Below are positions 36,793 through 45,604 of a stretch of DNA of 64,000 nt, piece after piece (position 1 is the stretch's first letter; the number at the start of each line of letters is the position of its first letter). This stretch comes from Marinococcus luteus (lineage in GTDB: Bacteria > Bacillota > Bacilli > Bacillales > Marinococcaceae): the NCBI RefSeq assembly GCF_900106595.1, contig NZ_FNNC01000002.1, forward strand, positions 248,001 to 312,000, read 5' to 3'. A program made the position numbers and the translations under genes. The notes under the pieces are model-generated. The model did no database searches, had not been told where the DNA came from, and saw only the letters and a list, made by a program, of their open reading frames with translations.

Positions 36793-36818
36793 ATTACGTT
36801 TTAATTACAAATATTACA
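36793..36818 (-). promoter_or_regulatory. WalR-like TGTAAT repeats upstream of amidase 1
   Basis: Read on the minus strand: TGTAAT, ATT, TGTAAT, TAAAA, CGTAAT. The second and third hexamers have the 11-base period of the WalR box TGTWAH-N5-TGTWAH with one mismatch. The 15-base part ATTACAAATATTACA (36804-36818, plus strand) is identical to one upstream of amidase 2. Confidence 0.5.
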
Positions 36819-36934
36819 GTATAAAAACCCCTTAAAATCAGTATTTAATAACCATTAAAGTTTTATATTGTGCTTTTTAACGGTAGTTATTTGTTACTTT
36901 TTTATGCATAATTATTTTCTTTATTAAAATTAGC

Positions 36935-36963
36935 TTGTAATTTCACTAGCCATTTCATACACT
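36935..36963 (+). promoter_or_regulatory. Candidate sigma-A promoter of SpoIID-like gene 1
   Basis: TTGTAA, a 17-base spacer and TACACT, 56 bases before the ATG. Confidence 0.5.
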
Positions 36964-37018
36964 TTCATTGTAGATAAAAAGTACTACTTCTTTATAAAAT
37001 CGAAAGGGCGTCTGATGA

Positions 37019-40000
37019 ATGAATAAATCGACAATGTTTCTCATTTTCGGGACTTTAGTTGGAACTACTTCCCTCAGCTTTACATTAGCTCCGCCAATTG
37101 TCGCTGAAGCGAATTCCGATGAAGAAACACAGAAGGAAGAAGAAACGTCCTTTATCCCCCTTGAAGAAGGAGCAGAAAATGACACTGTTTTAGAGGTCGA
37201 AGAATACCTCGAAACATTGGATTACATAGCAGTCGCTCCGGACTATATTTATGATGAAGAAACAACTGAGGCGGTGGAAACATTTCAGGCGGAAAACAGC
37301 CTCGGGATTACCGGTGTGGTTGATGAAGAAACCTTCGATACATTGAAACTGCTGGCTGAAGATACGGTGCCTGTCGAAGAGGAACCGGAAGCTGATTCAG
37401 CAGAAGAAGCTGCAGACGATGAGCAGGATACTGAAGCAGTTACTGAAGAAAAATCAGATGATTCGGCATCCAGGGAGCAGTCCGAAGATACCGAAGCAGA
37501 AGCCGAAGCTGCAGAAACAGAAGAAGCTGACCAGTCAGATGAAAAGCAGAACATCGAAGTTCTCGATTCCTCCGGGGAGACAGAACCTGCTAAAGAAGCT
37601 GAATCTGAAAATAATGAAGAAAACATTGCCACAGAAGAGCCTGAAAAGGAGATCCAAAAAGAGACAGAACCGCCATCGGAAGAAGATACGGAGGAAGAAA
37701 GCTCTAAAGATGAAGAGCCGGCAGACGAAGAAATTACTGACGATGAACAGCAGTCAGCTGTGGCTTCCTTCAGCACCTTTTCCATGCAGCCGGCATCAAT
37801 CAGCACCAGTCTGTTGAAAATCGGGGTATCAGGCAGTGAAGTCCAACAGCTGCAGGAAAACCTAAACGCGGCGGGCTTTCATGTGACGGACAATCCGACC
37901 ACCTACTTCGGCCCGAAAACCGAAGCGGCCGTTAAAGACTTCCAGCGCGCCAATAAACTGGTCGTTGACGGCGTTGCAGGATCAAATACACTTTCTGTAT
38001 TAGAAGAAGTACTGAGCAGTAGTTCTACTAATGAAAAAAATACTGAAAATAACAAAAGCGACAACGTCAGCAGCCCTAGCTTTATGAAAGAGGGTGTAAG
38101 CGGATCGAACGTGCAGCAGCTTCAGAAGGACTTGAACGAAGCGGGTTTTCACGTTGTGAACGCGCCAACCGTTCACTTTGGACCGAAAACGGACCAGGCG
38201 GTGCGGGATTTCCAAAAGGCGAACCGCCTGGTTGTTGACGGCGTCGCCGGCCCGAACACGCTCACGAAACTGCAAGAGGTGCTGAATGGCAGTGCAAACG
38301 ACTACAAGTCACTTAAACAAGGAGCGAGTGGTGCTGCTGTAAAACAATTGCAAACTGATTTGAATAAAGCCGGTTTTTTTGTGACAGAAAATCCGATCAC
38401 CTATTTCGGACCAAAAACAGAAAGAGCTGTTAAAGACCTACAGCGTACATACCATCTTCCAGTGACCGGTGTGGCAAATACCGCTACTTTAGAAACTTTA
38501 ACCAAAACCTTAAACACCTACTCTAAAGGGGATCGCAACGAAAAAATTCGTAAATATCAACAGTTACTTAATGAAGCCGGATTTTTTGTAACAGAAAACC
38601 CGATCACCTACTTCGGGCCGAAAACAGAAAGTACTGTGAGAGGATTTCAACGGGCTTACAACCTCCCGGTCACCGGCATGCTCGACAGCCAATCCATTCA
38701 AAAACTCGAAGATGTCACTCAGTCGATTAACCGTCTCGAACGAGGAGTTCGTCATGCCAGTGTTATAAATTTGCAACAGCTGTTGAATAAAGCAGGTTTC
38801 CATGTCACGGCTACCCCCATCAATTACTTTGGCCCAAAGACAGAAGACGCTTTGATAGACTTTCAGCAGACGTACAAACTGAAAGCAGACGGCGTTGCCA
38901 CAGACGAGGTTTTGGATGCTTTAAATAAAGCTGTTTCTGAGCGGAACAATGCACTGAAACGCTATGATTCCAACTCCGAGGTCAAAAAACTGCAGCAGAC
39001 CCTGAACGCTCTCGGGTACACGGTGACAAGCAATCCGACCAACTACTTCGGACCAAAAACGGAGTCCGCTTTAAAGGTTTTCCAGCGTGCGGAAGGGCTG
39101 CCGGTGACCGGAATGCTCGACAGCAGAACGGCAGAAGCTCTGGAGGCTGAAATGAACGAATCTATTCCATCTCCATTCACCTCCGTACTGAGCCAGGGCG
39201 ACAGCGGAGACAGTGTTATCATGCTGAAGCAGTACCTTGAAGCTGCCGGCTACAGCACTAACACATCAAGCACGTATGACCAGCTGACCGCTGATCAGGT
39301 GAAAGCCTATCAGTCCGCCAACGGGCTTTCTGCAAGCGGCTCGGCGAACGGCCAGACCTTGAGTTCCCTCGTTGAAAAGCGGGGCACCACGTACGTCTTC
39401 TCCGGCAAACAGCGCTTCGGCCACGGTGTCGGCATGACTCAGTGGGGTGCTTACGGCATGGCCCAGCAGGGATACAGCTACGATCAAATCTTAAAGCATT
39501 ACTATACCGGCATCGACGTAGTGAGCAGCGACAGCTATAAAAATAAAACGATGCGTGTACTTCTTGGAGACACCAAGAAAAATTCTGCTGACATTGAAAG
39601 TTCCTCCGCTTACAGTATCGTGACAACGGATGGAGATACGCTATTCGAAAACGTCTCCGGCTCCACCACCGTCACATACGGTTCAGGCGGAAACGGAACG
39701 TATACCGTAACAAATAACGGGACTGAAAAAACCACCACTGATCCGATTTATGCCGTAAATGCAAACAACGGCACCATCGAATACGACAACGTTACCTACA
39801 AGGGTGAAATTCATTTTTCCAAAAGCATCGTGGACGGCAAGTACACAAGCAGCTGGGTGATGGACGTCGTTAACCACGTGAGTATCGATACGTACCTTGA
39901 AGGCGTCGTTCCATATGAAATGTACACCAGCTGGAATGAACCGGATGCATACAAAGCCCAGGCGGTTGCCGCCCGCTCGTATGCGATGACAAAAATCAAA

Positions 40001-40498
40001 ACCTCCGGCACCTTCGATGTATATAACGATACTCGTTCACAGGTGTATCACGGTGTTCCTACCGGCTCTCATAACAGCCCGACCATTCTAAACGCCATTC
40101 AGTCCACGAGCGGACAGGCCATTCACTATAACGGCCGGCTGGTGGAAGGTGTCTACTCCGCCTCTGCAAGTGGCCACACCGTGGATGCTGCGGACGTGTG
40201 GGGAAATAATGTCGGCTACCTGATCGGTGTCCCGGATCCTTACGATCCATCCCAGTACAACCAGGTGAGCTGGACCGAATCCTTTTCGTTAAAAGACCTC
40301 TCAGCTGTTGATTATTTTAAAAATGAAAACAAAGGCGAGGTGCTCGCCCTGCAGCCAACGATGAAAAACGAACGTCTTCAAAGCATCGAGGTGATCATGG
40401 AAAAAGGAACAATCACTCTCACCGGTGACCAGTTCCGGAGCGCTGTCGACTCAAACGCCATGAAATCGAACATTTTAAGCATCGAGGAAATTAACTAA
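37019..40498 (+). CDS. SpoIID/LytB-like cell-wall protein with eight peptidoglycan-binding repeats, permuted SpoIID domain
   Basis: 1159 residues. A signal peptide (to about residue 30) is followed by a diverged peptidoglycan-binding unit, a Glu-rich acidic linker of about 140 residues (110-250), then seven more repeats (LNAAGFHVTDNPTTYFGPKT, LPVTGMLDSQ and so on) to about residue 790. The last part is SpoIID-like: GHGVGMTQWGAYGMAQQGYSYDQILKHYYTG first, then MRVLLGD, VVNHVSIDTYLEGVVPYEMYTSW, AYKAQAVAARSYAM, TRSQVYHG, GVYSASASGHT and YLIGVPDPYD. SpoIID proteins cut glycan strands or stimulate amidases; Glu in VPYEM matches the catalytic region. The family's C-terminal block comes first here. 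Divergent from amidase 1. Confidence 0.88.
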   Translation: MNKSTMFLIFGTLVGTTSLSFTLAPPIVAEANSDEETQKEEETSFIPLEEGAENDTVLEVEEYLETLDYIAVAPDYIYDEETTEAVETFQAENSLGITGVVDEETFDTLKLLAEDTVPVEEEPEADSAEEAADDEQDTEAVTEEKSDDSASREQSEDTEAEAEAAETEEADQSDEKQNIEVLDSSGETEPAKEAESENNEENIATEEPEKEIQKETEPPSEEDTEEESSKDEEPADEEITDDEQQSAVASFSTFSMQPASISTSLLKIGVSGSEVQQLQENLNAAGFHVTDNPTTYFGPKTEAAVKDFQRANKLVVDGVAGSNTLSVLEEVLSSSSTNEKNTENNKSDNVSSPSFMKEGVSGSNVQQLQKDLNEAGFHVVNAPTVHFGPKTDQAVRDFQKANRLVVDGVAGPNTLTKLQEVLNGSANDYKSLKQGASGAAVKQLQTDLNKAGFFVTENPITYFGPKTERAVKDLQRTYHLPVTGVANTATLETLTKTLNTYSKGDRNEKIRKYQQLLNEAGFFVTENPITYFGPKTESTVRGFQRAYNLPVTGMLDSQSIQKLEDVTQSINRLERGVRHASVINLQQLLNKAGFHVTATPINYFGPKTEDALIDFQQTYKLKADGVATDEVLDALNKAVSERNNALKRYDSNSEVKKLQQTLNALGYTVTSNPTNYFGPKTESALKVFQRAEGLPVTGMLDSRTAEALEAEMNESIPSPFTSVLSQGDSGDSVIMLKQYLEAAGYSTNTSSTYDQLTADQVKAYQSANGLSASGSANGQTLSSLVEKRGTTYVFSGKQRFGHGVGMTQWGAYGMAQQGYSYDQILKHYYTGIDVVSSDSYKNKTMRVLLGDTKKNSADIESSSAYSIVTTDGDTLFENVSGSTTVTYGSGGNGTYTVTNNGTEKTTTDPIYAVNANNGTIEYDNVTYKGEIHFSKSIVDGKYTSSWVMDVVNHVSIDTYLEGVVPYEMYTSWNEPDAYKAQAVAARSYAMTKIKTSGTFDVYNDTRSQVYHGVPTGSHNSPTILNAIQSTSGQAIHYNGRLVEGVYSASASGHTVDAADVWGNNVGYLIGVPDPYDPSQYNQVSWTESFSLKDLSAVDYFKNENKGEVLALQPTMKNERLQSIEVIMEKGTITLTGDQFRSAVDSNAMKSNILSIEEIN

Positions 40499-40506
40499 AG
40501 ACGGCA

Positions 40507-40545
40507 AAAAGGGAGCTTCTCTTCATAGAGATGCTCCCTTTTATT
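40507..40545. terminator. Bidirectional terminator between SpoIID-like 1 and amidase 2
   Basis: AAAAGGGAGC / GCTCCCTTTT stem with an inner TCTCT/AGAGA stem; T-runs on both strands serve the convergent genes. Confidence 0.85.
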
Positions 40546-42625
40546 ACTTTTCTTCAAAAAATTGGTCCACGCCGCCGGTGAGTCCTTCAGATGTATCATC
40601 CAGGTAGTCCTCTTCTCTTAAATTGGCTGCGTCTGTCGAGCTGTCAATAAACCCGATTTCCGCCAAAATAGCTGGAATATTCGTATCCCGGATCACCTGA
40701 AAGTTGCCTTCCTTCACTCCACGGTCCGTGGCGCCTGTCGCCTCAATCAACTGCTCCTGCACATCTTCAGCCAGTCGTTCGCTTCTTTCAGCCTCGTGCT
40801 CTCCGTACCAGTAGCTTTCGTCGCCGACACCGCCGCCGGCGTTTACATGGACACTCACGAACGCATCGGCGTTTGCATTATTCGCCACTTCTGTTCGTTC
40901 ATTCAGCGATAAATACCGGTCCGTCTCCCGGGTCATCACCACGGTGGCCCCCATTGCCTCCAGGTCGCTCTTCAGCTTCAGTCCGGTGTCGAGCACGATA
41001 TCTTTTTCCTCCAGCCCGTTCGCTGCCGCTCCACCATCATAGCCGCCGTGGCCCGGGTCAACAACTACCGTTTTGCCCCGAAGCGTGCCAGGGGCGCTTT
41101 GGTTCAATTCCCCGTCGATCGCATCGAGCGTATTGGGACCGGCAATGCCATCAATTGCAAGGCCATGCTCCCGTTGAAAGGCTGCTACAGCGTCCGATGT
41201 TTCGCTATTGTATTCCTCGGTATATGTTCCCTGGAAATATTCCAGCTGATGCAAATCCTCCTGAAGATCAACCACTGCCTGACCGGTGCTTTCTGCTTTC
41301 AGCACCCCGGGATCCGTATTTTCCTCTTCTTCCTGCACTTCATCCAGCTTAGCCAGCGTTTCTGGACCAGCCACCCCATCGATGGCCAATTCATATTCCT
41401 GCTGGAACTCTTCAACCGCCGTTTCAGTGTCTTCATCAAAATAAGCATTAGGATCGTCCATGACATGGAAGCCAGCCTCGTTCAGTTTTTCCTGAAGCTC
41501 CTGGACCTCCTCTCCCTCATCGTTAATACTGAGAAGATCATTTGAAGTGCTTGCTTCTTCGGATTCTTCCTCAGACTCTTTTTTCTCTGCTTCCTGTTTA
41601 GTTTTCAGAACTCCTTCTAAAGCAGATAATGTTTTCGTGCCAGCAGCGCCATCGGCAGTCAGGTCGTTATCCTCCTGAAACTCTTTTACCGCTTCTTTTG
41701 TTTTTGGCCCAAAATAGGTCGTTGGCTCATCTGTCACATGAAAACCAGCTTCGTTTAAATCCTCCTGCAGAGCCTGAATACGGTCACTGCTCATTCCTTC
41801 GGAAAGAGAATCAGTATCCTCGCTTTCATTTGTTTCTTCCGGTTCACTTTCCGGCTCTGCCTCGTTTACTTCTTCGAGCGCTTCGAGCGTATTGGCGCCC
41901 GCAACGCCGTCCACCGAAAGCCCCTCTGCTTTCTGGAAGTTTTCTACCGAGGTTTCGGTGCGGGGTCCGAAATAAGTCGTCGGCTCATCGGTCACATGGA
42001 AGCCGGCTTCATTTAAATCCCGCTGCAGCTCTTTTATGTATTCACTATCGTCTCCTGCTTTATACACGCCCGAAGCAGAAGCACTGCCGGTATTATTAAG
42101 GACCATATCGAGCTCGGAGATAGTGTTCTCATCCGCTATGCCATTATCCTCGAGCTGATAGGAACGCTGAAATTCCCGGACGGCTTCTCTTGTTTTTGGC
42201 CCGAAGTAGGTGGTCGGATTATCCGTCACTGGAAAACCAGCTTCATTTAAATCCCGCTGCAGTTCGATAACACGATCGCCGCTGTCACCTTCCTCCAGTC
42301 CTGATAAAGCATCCGGGGCGCTTGCTGTTGATGTGTCCAGCGCCTCCCACGTATTGGGTCCTGCAATGCCGTCGACAATCAAACCATTAGCCTGTTGAAA
42401 TTCTTCTACTGCTCCGCTTGTTTTTGGGCCGAAATATATAGTGGGTGTTTCTGTGACCTCAAAACCAGCATCGTTAAGTGTTTTCTGCAGCTCCTTTACG
42501 TCTCCTCCAGAATCTCCCTCCTCCAACGTTTCCCCTGCTCCTTCTGCTGTCTGGGCATACAGCGGGAAAGTCGATGCGAGAGCCAAAGCTGTGCCTATTG
42601 GCAGCAAATGCCTGCGTGTTGAAAT
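40544..42625 (-). CDS. N-acetylmuramoyl-L-alanine amidase with six peptidoglycan-binding repeats; ATT start
   Basis: 693 residues when read from ATT at 42625, seven bases after a perfect AGGAGGT. That start gives a complete signal peptide, MSTRRHLLPIGTALALAS then TFPLYAQTA, with the needed basic residues; the next possible start (TTG at 42607) loses them. Six PG_binding_1 repeats (LNEAGFHVTDEPTTYFGPKT type) with Glu-rich linkers lead to an Amidase_3 domain with zinc ligands in VVDPGHGGYDGG, NGLEEKDIVLD and SVHVNAGGG and Glu in AILAEIGFIDS. The protein is very acidic. It is a paralogue of amidase 1 and divergent from the SpoIID-like gene at 42887. Confidence 0.9.
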   Translation of the reverse strand: MSTRRHLLPIGTALALASTFPLYAQTAEGAGETLEEGDSGGDVKELQKTLNDAGFEVTETPTIYFGPKTSGAVEEFQQANGLIVDGIAGPNTWEALDTSTASAPDALSGLEEGDSGDRVIELQRDLNEAGFPVTDNPTTYFGPKTREAVREFQRSYQLEDNGIADENTISELDMVLNNTGSASASGVYKAGDDSEYIKELQRDLNEAGFHVTDEPTTYFGPRTETSVENFQKAEGLSVDGVAGANTLEALEEVNEAEPESEPEETNESEDTDSLSEGMSSDRIQALQEDLNEAGFHVTDEPTTYFGPKTKEAVKEFQEDNDLTADGAAGTKTLSALEGVLKTKQEAEKKESEEESEEASTSNDLLSINDEGEEVQELQEKLNEAGFHVMDDPNAYFDEDTETAVEEFQQEYELAIDGVAGPETLAKLDEVQEEEENTDPGVLKAESTGQAVVDLQEDLHQLEYFQGTYTEEYNSETSDAVAAFQREHGLAIDGIAGPNTLDAIDGELNQSAPGTLRGKTVVVDPGHGGYDGGAAANGLEEKDIVLDTGLKLKSDLEAMGATVVMTRETDRYLSLNERTEVANNANADAFVSVHVNAGGGVGDESYWYGEHEAERSERLAEDVQEQLIEATGATDRGVKEGNFQVIRDTNIPAILAEIGFIDSSTDAANLREEDYLDDTSEGLTGGVDQFFEEK

Positions 42626-42639
42626 ATCTCATACCTCCT
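42623..42639 (-). promoter_or_regulatory. Shine-Dalgarno with ATT start of amidase 2
   Basis: AGGAGGT (42639-42633), seven bases, then ATT (42625-42623). An in-frame TGA lies at 42631-42629. An out-of-frame ATG abuts the Shine-Dalgarno with no spacing. Confidence 0.7.
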
Positions 42640-42741
42640 GATTAGTGTAATAAACTGCACTTCCTGTCCATTCTATCGACACTGTACAGGGGGTCACAAT
42701 AGTTCCAAATTGTATTCTTTAATGATGATATACCCAGCAAT

Positions 42742-42756
42742 ATTACAAATATTACA
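42742..42756 (-). promoter_or_regulatory. WalR-like TGTAAT repeat upstream of amidase 2
   Basis: TGTAAT-ATT-TGTAAT on the minus strand, identical over 15 bases to the element upstream of amidase 1 and in the same orientation to the amidase gene, about 115 bases before its start. Confidence 0.5.
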
Positions 42757-42807
42757 CCAACTTTTTCATCTTTTTATCCCTGAATGAATGGAAATTCATA
42801 GGATTCC

Positions 42808-42836
42808 TTGAAAATTATACTTTGTTTGCATAGACT
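42808..42836 (+). promoter_or_regulatory. Candidate sigma-A promoter of SpoIID-like gene 2
   Basis: TTGAAA, a 17-base spacer and TAGACT, about 50 bases before the TTG start. Confidence 0.55.
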
Positions 42837-42886
42837 CTCTGGTATACATAAGGATCTAATTATATATACCTAAAAGGGGTTTTTAT

Positions 42887-45604
42887 TTGTTTAAACCAGG
42901 TAAATTTTTGTTATACAGCACGGTAGCCGGGTCTGCTTCTCTTTACCTTTGGTCCGCTGCACCGTCGGAGGTTCAGGCTTATGCCTACGACAACCTGCCG
43001 TTAAGCGAAACCTCCTCCGGCGAAGACGTGCTTCAGCTGCAGCAAGACTTAAATGAAGCAGGATTTCATGTGACGGATAATCCCACCGACTATTTCGGGC
43101 CGCTTACAGAAAGTGCAGTGGAGGACTTCCAGCGCTCCAACGGGCTAACTGTAACCGGCGAAGCAGGAAGGCAGACCATTGATGCCTTGAGCAACGAATT
43201 AACAGATGGATTTCGGCGGGGCGACAGTGATCCAGCCATTCAGGACTACCAGGAAGATCTAAATACGGCCGGCTTTCACGTAACAAACAATCCAATCGCT
43301 TACTTCGGTCCAAAGACACAAAGAGCCGTAGAAAATTTCCAGCGGGCATATAACCTTCCAAGCACTGGCATACTCAACGAAGAAACGGTTGATGCTCTGC
43401 AATATGCGATCTCATCCCCTAATAGCTTTCAAAGAGGGGATCGCCATAAAGAAGTCCAACGCATTCAAGAGCTATTAAATAAAGTAGGCTTCTATGTAAC
43501 AGATAATCCAATTACATATTTTGGGCCAAAAACAGAGGGCGCTTTAAAAGATTTTCAGGAATCATTCGGGCTTCCTGCAGATGGCGTTGCCGAAGAAAGC
43601 ACATTGCAGTTGTTGGAACAGGAGGAACCAGGCTACGTCAAAGGCATGAAGCACGAAAATATTCAAACGTACCAGCAGATGCTGAACGATGCTGGATTTC
43701 ATGTAACTGACGAGCCCTCCGCCTACTTCGGACCGCTGACCGAACAGGCTGTGGAGGACTTTCAACGCTCGTACAGTCTTCCGGTCACTGGCATTCTTGA
43801 TGATGAAACAATAGAGGTTTTGGAAACAGCCAGCGAACCCCCGGAGGTTCTTAAAAACGGTGTGCGCCACGCTTCGGTCCAGGAGCTACAGCGGCTGTTA
43901 AATGACGCTGGCTTCCACGTAACGGATAATCCGATTAATTATTTTGGTCCAAAAACCGAAGAAGCGCTCCGGGAATTTCAGCAATTTTATGGCCTCGAAG
44001 AAACCGGGACAGCTGACAGCGAAACAAAAGAAACACTGGAAACTTACATTGAACAATCAGAAGAAGCGTTGCAGCGCGGAGACACAAATGACAGCGTGGA
44101 GGAGCTGCAGACCAGCCTGAACGCTCTTGGCTTCTACGTAACAGATGCACCGGACACTTATTTTGATGCTTCCACGGAGGAAGCACTGCAGGAATTCCAG
44201 GAAGATCAGGGGCTCCCTGCCACCGGCATGTATGATGTTGTGACAAAAGAAACGCTGGAGGAACTGGCAGCGGAATCGTTTCCTTCTCCTTTCGAGCATG
44301 AATTACAGGAAGGATACGCAGGAGAAAACGTCCAGCTTTTAAAACAGCACTTAACAGCGGCAGGATTTGAAACGAGCGCAGGGGACAGCTTCGATCCCGA
44401 CACCACAGCCCGGGTGGAGGAATACCAGCAGGAGCGGGGTCTTTCCGTCACTGGGAGAGCTGATGCTGCCACGTTAACCTCTCTGCTTGAAATGGATAGC
44501 AAAACCTATGATTTCTACGGCAAAGACCAGAACGGCCACGGCGTCGGCATGACCCAGTGGGGTGCTTACGGTATGGCCCAGGAAGGTAATAGCTATGAAG
44601 AGATTCTCGAGTATTATTATACTGACATTGACGTTACGACGAGCAGCGACTACCAGGACCGCGATATCCGTGTGCTGCTCGGCGAAACCGAGCAACATTC
44701 CGCCACGATCGAAAGCAGTGACAGCTACGACATTGTAGACGCTGACGGCGAGCCTGTCCTTGAAGACCTGGAAGGCACTACAGGGATTTCCTACGGAGAC
44801 GATGGCAGCGGGGAGTTCGTTATTACTAATGGAGATACCAGTGCAACGACTGAAAGCAGTATATCAACTGAAAGTGATGGGACAGTCCAGCACGAAGACA
44901 CCGAATATCGAGGAAGCCTTCAATTTAAGAAATCAGACATCGACGGTACCCAGAGCAACTGGGTAATGGATGTGGTCAACCATGTCGACATCGATGATTA
45001 TCTTGAAGGTGTGGTTCCTTACGAAATGTACAGCAGCTGGGACGAGCCGGAGGCGTTTAAAGTTCAGGCCGTTGCTGCCAGGGCATATGCCCTCACCCAG
45101 GCTTCACCGGAAAGTAATTTCGATGTGTATGACGACACTCGTTCCCAGGTATACCACGGCATACCTACAGGTCCACAGGATAAACCGATGATTCTGGATG
45201 CCATCCATGATACAAGCGGGACTGTACTCACTTATGACGGACAGCTCGTGGAAGGAATTTATTCCGCATCCGCAAGCGGCCATACAGAGGATGCCGAAAA
45301 CGTATGGGGCAGTGAGTTTGATTACCTGACTGGCGTGGAGGATCCGTATGACGGTTCTTCTTATGCGCAGGTCAGCTGGGAAGAATCCTTCTCCACCGGA
45401 GACATTTCCAGCATGGAATATTTCCAGGAGGAGGATAAAGGGGATGTCCTCGCTCTCCGGCCGGTAATGGAAAATGAACGACTGCAGGAAATGGAAGTTG
45501 TTATGGAAGAAGAAACTATTACTTTATCCGGAGACCAGTTCCGGAGCGCCGTGGACTCCAATGAAATGGAATCCAACATTATGCGTATTGAAGAAAAAGA
45601 ATAG
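42887..45604 (+). CDS. SpoIID/LytB-like cell-wall protein with seven peptidoglycan-binding repeats, permuted SpoIID domain
   Basis: 905 residues from a TTG eight bases after AAAAGGGG. The signal peptide is KFLLYSTVAGSASLYLW to about residue 33 (VQA). Seven peptidoglycan-binding repeats fill residues about 38-535. The SpoIID-like part begins with GHGVGMTQWGAYGMAQEGNSYEEILEYYYTD, then IRVLLGETEQHSATI, VVNHVDIDDYLEGVVPYEMYSSW, AFKVQAVAARAYALTQ, TRSQVYHG, GIYSASASGHT and YLTGVEDPYD. It is a clear paralogue of the 37019 protein without the long acidic linker but with a strongly acidic composition overall. It pairs divergently with amidase 2, repeating the arrangement seen at 34154-40498. Confidence 0.88.
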   Translation: MFKPGKFLLYSTVAGSASLYLWSAAPSEVQAYAYDNLPLSETSSGEDVLQLQQDLNEAGFHVTDNPTDYFGPLTESAVEDFQRSNGLTVTGEAGRQTIDALSNELTDGFRRGDSDPAIQDYQEDLNTAGFHVTNNPIAYFGPKTQRAVENFQRAYNLPSTGILNEETVDALQYAISSPNSFQRGDRHKEVQRIQELLNKVGFYVTDNPITYFGPKTEGALKDFQESFGLPADGVAEESTLQLLEQEEPGYVKGMKHENIQTYQQMLNDAGFHVTDEPSAYFGPLTEQAVEDFQRSYSLPVTGILDDETIEVLETASEPPEVLKNGVRHASVQELQRLLNDAGFHVTDNPINYFGPKTEEALREFQQFYGLEETGTADSETKETLETYIEQSEEALQRGDTNDSVEELQTSLNALGFYVTDAPDTYFDASTEEALQEFQEDQGLPATGMYDVVTKETLEELAAESFPSPFEHELQEGYAGENVQLLKQHLTAAGFETSAGDSFDPDTTARVEEYQQERGLSVTGRADAATLTSLLEMDSKTYDFYGKDQNGHGVGMTQWGAYGMAQEGNSYEEILEYYYTDIDVTTSSDYQDRDIRVLLGETEQHSATIESSDSYDIVDADGEPVLEDLEGTTGISYGDDGSGEFVITNGDTSATTESSISTESDGTVQHEDTEYRGSLQFKKSDIDGTQSNWVMDVVNHVDIDDYLEGVVPYEMYSSWDEPEAFKVQAVAARAYALTQASPESNFDVYDDTRSQVYHGIPTGPQDKPMILDAIHDTSGTVLTYDGQLVEGIYSASASGHTEDAENVWGSEFDYLTGVEDPYDGSSYAQVSWEESFSTGDISSMEYFQEEDKGDVLALRPVMENERLQEMEVVMEEETITLSGDQFRSAVDSNEMESNIMRIEEKE

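Larger units (their letters stand above)
36635..37018. other. Divergent AT-rich region between amidase 1 and SpoIID-like 1
   Basis: About 384 bases, strongly AT-rich, no coding potential. It carries the amidase Shine-Dalgarno, a TGTAAT-repeat motif (36793-36818) and a sigma-A-like promoter toward the plus-strand gene (36935-36963). Confidence 0.6.

Noticed and set aside
42560-42632. Out-of-frame ATG at 42632 as start of amidase 2
   Set aside because: It touches the Shine-Dalgarno with no spacing and leads into a non-homologous frame; a one-base sequencing error could still connect it, which is why resequencing is named as the test.
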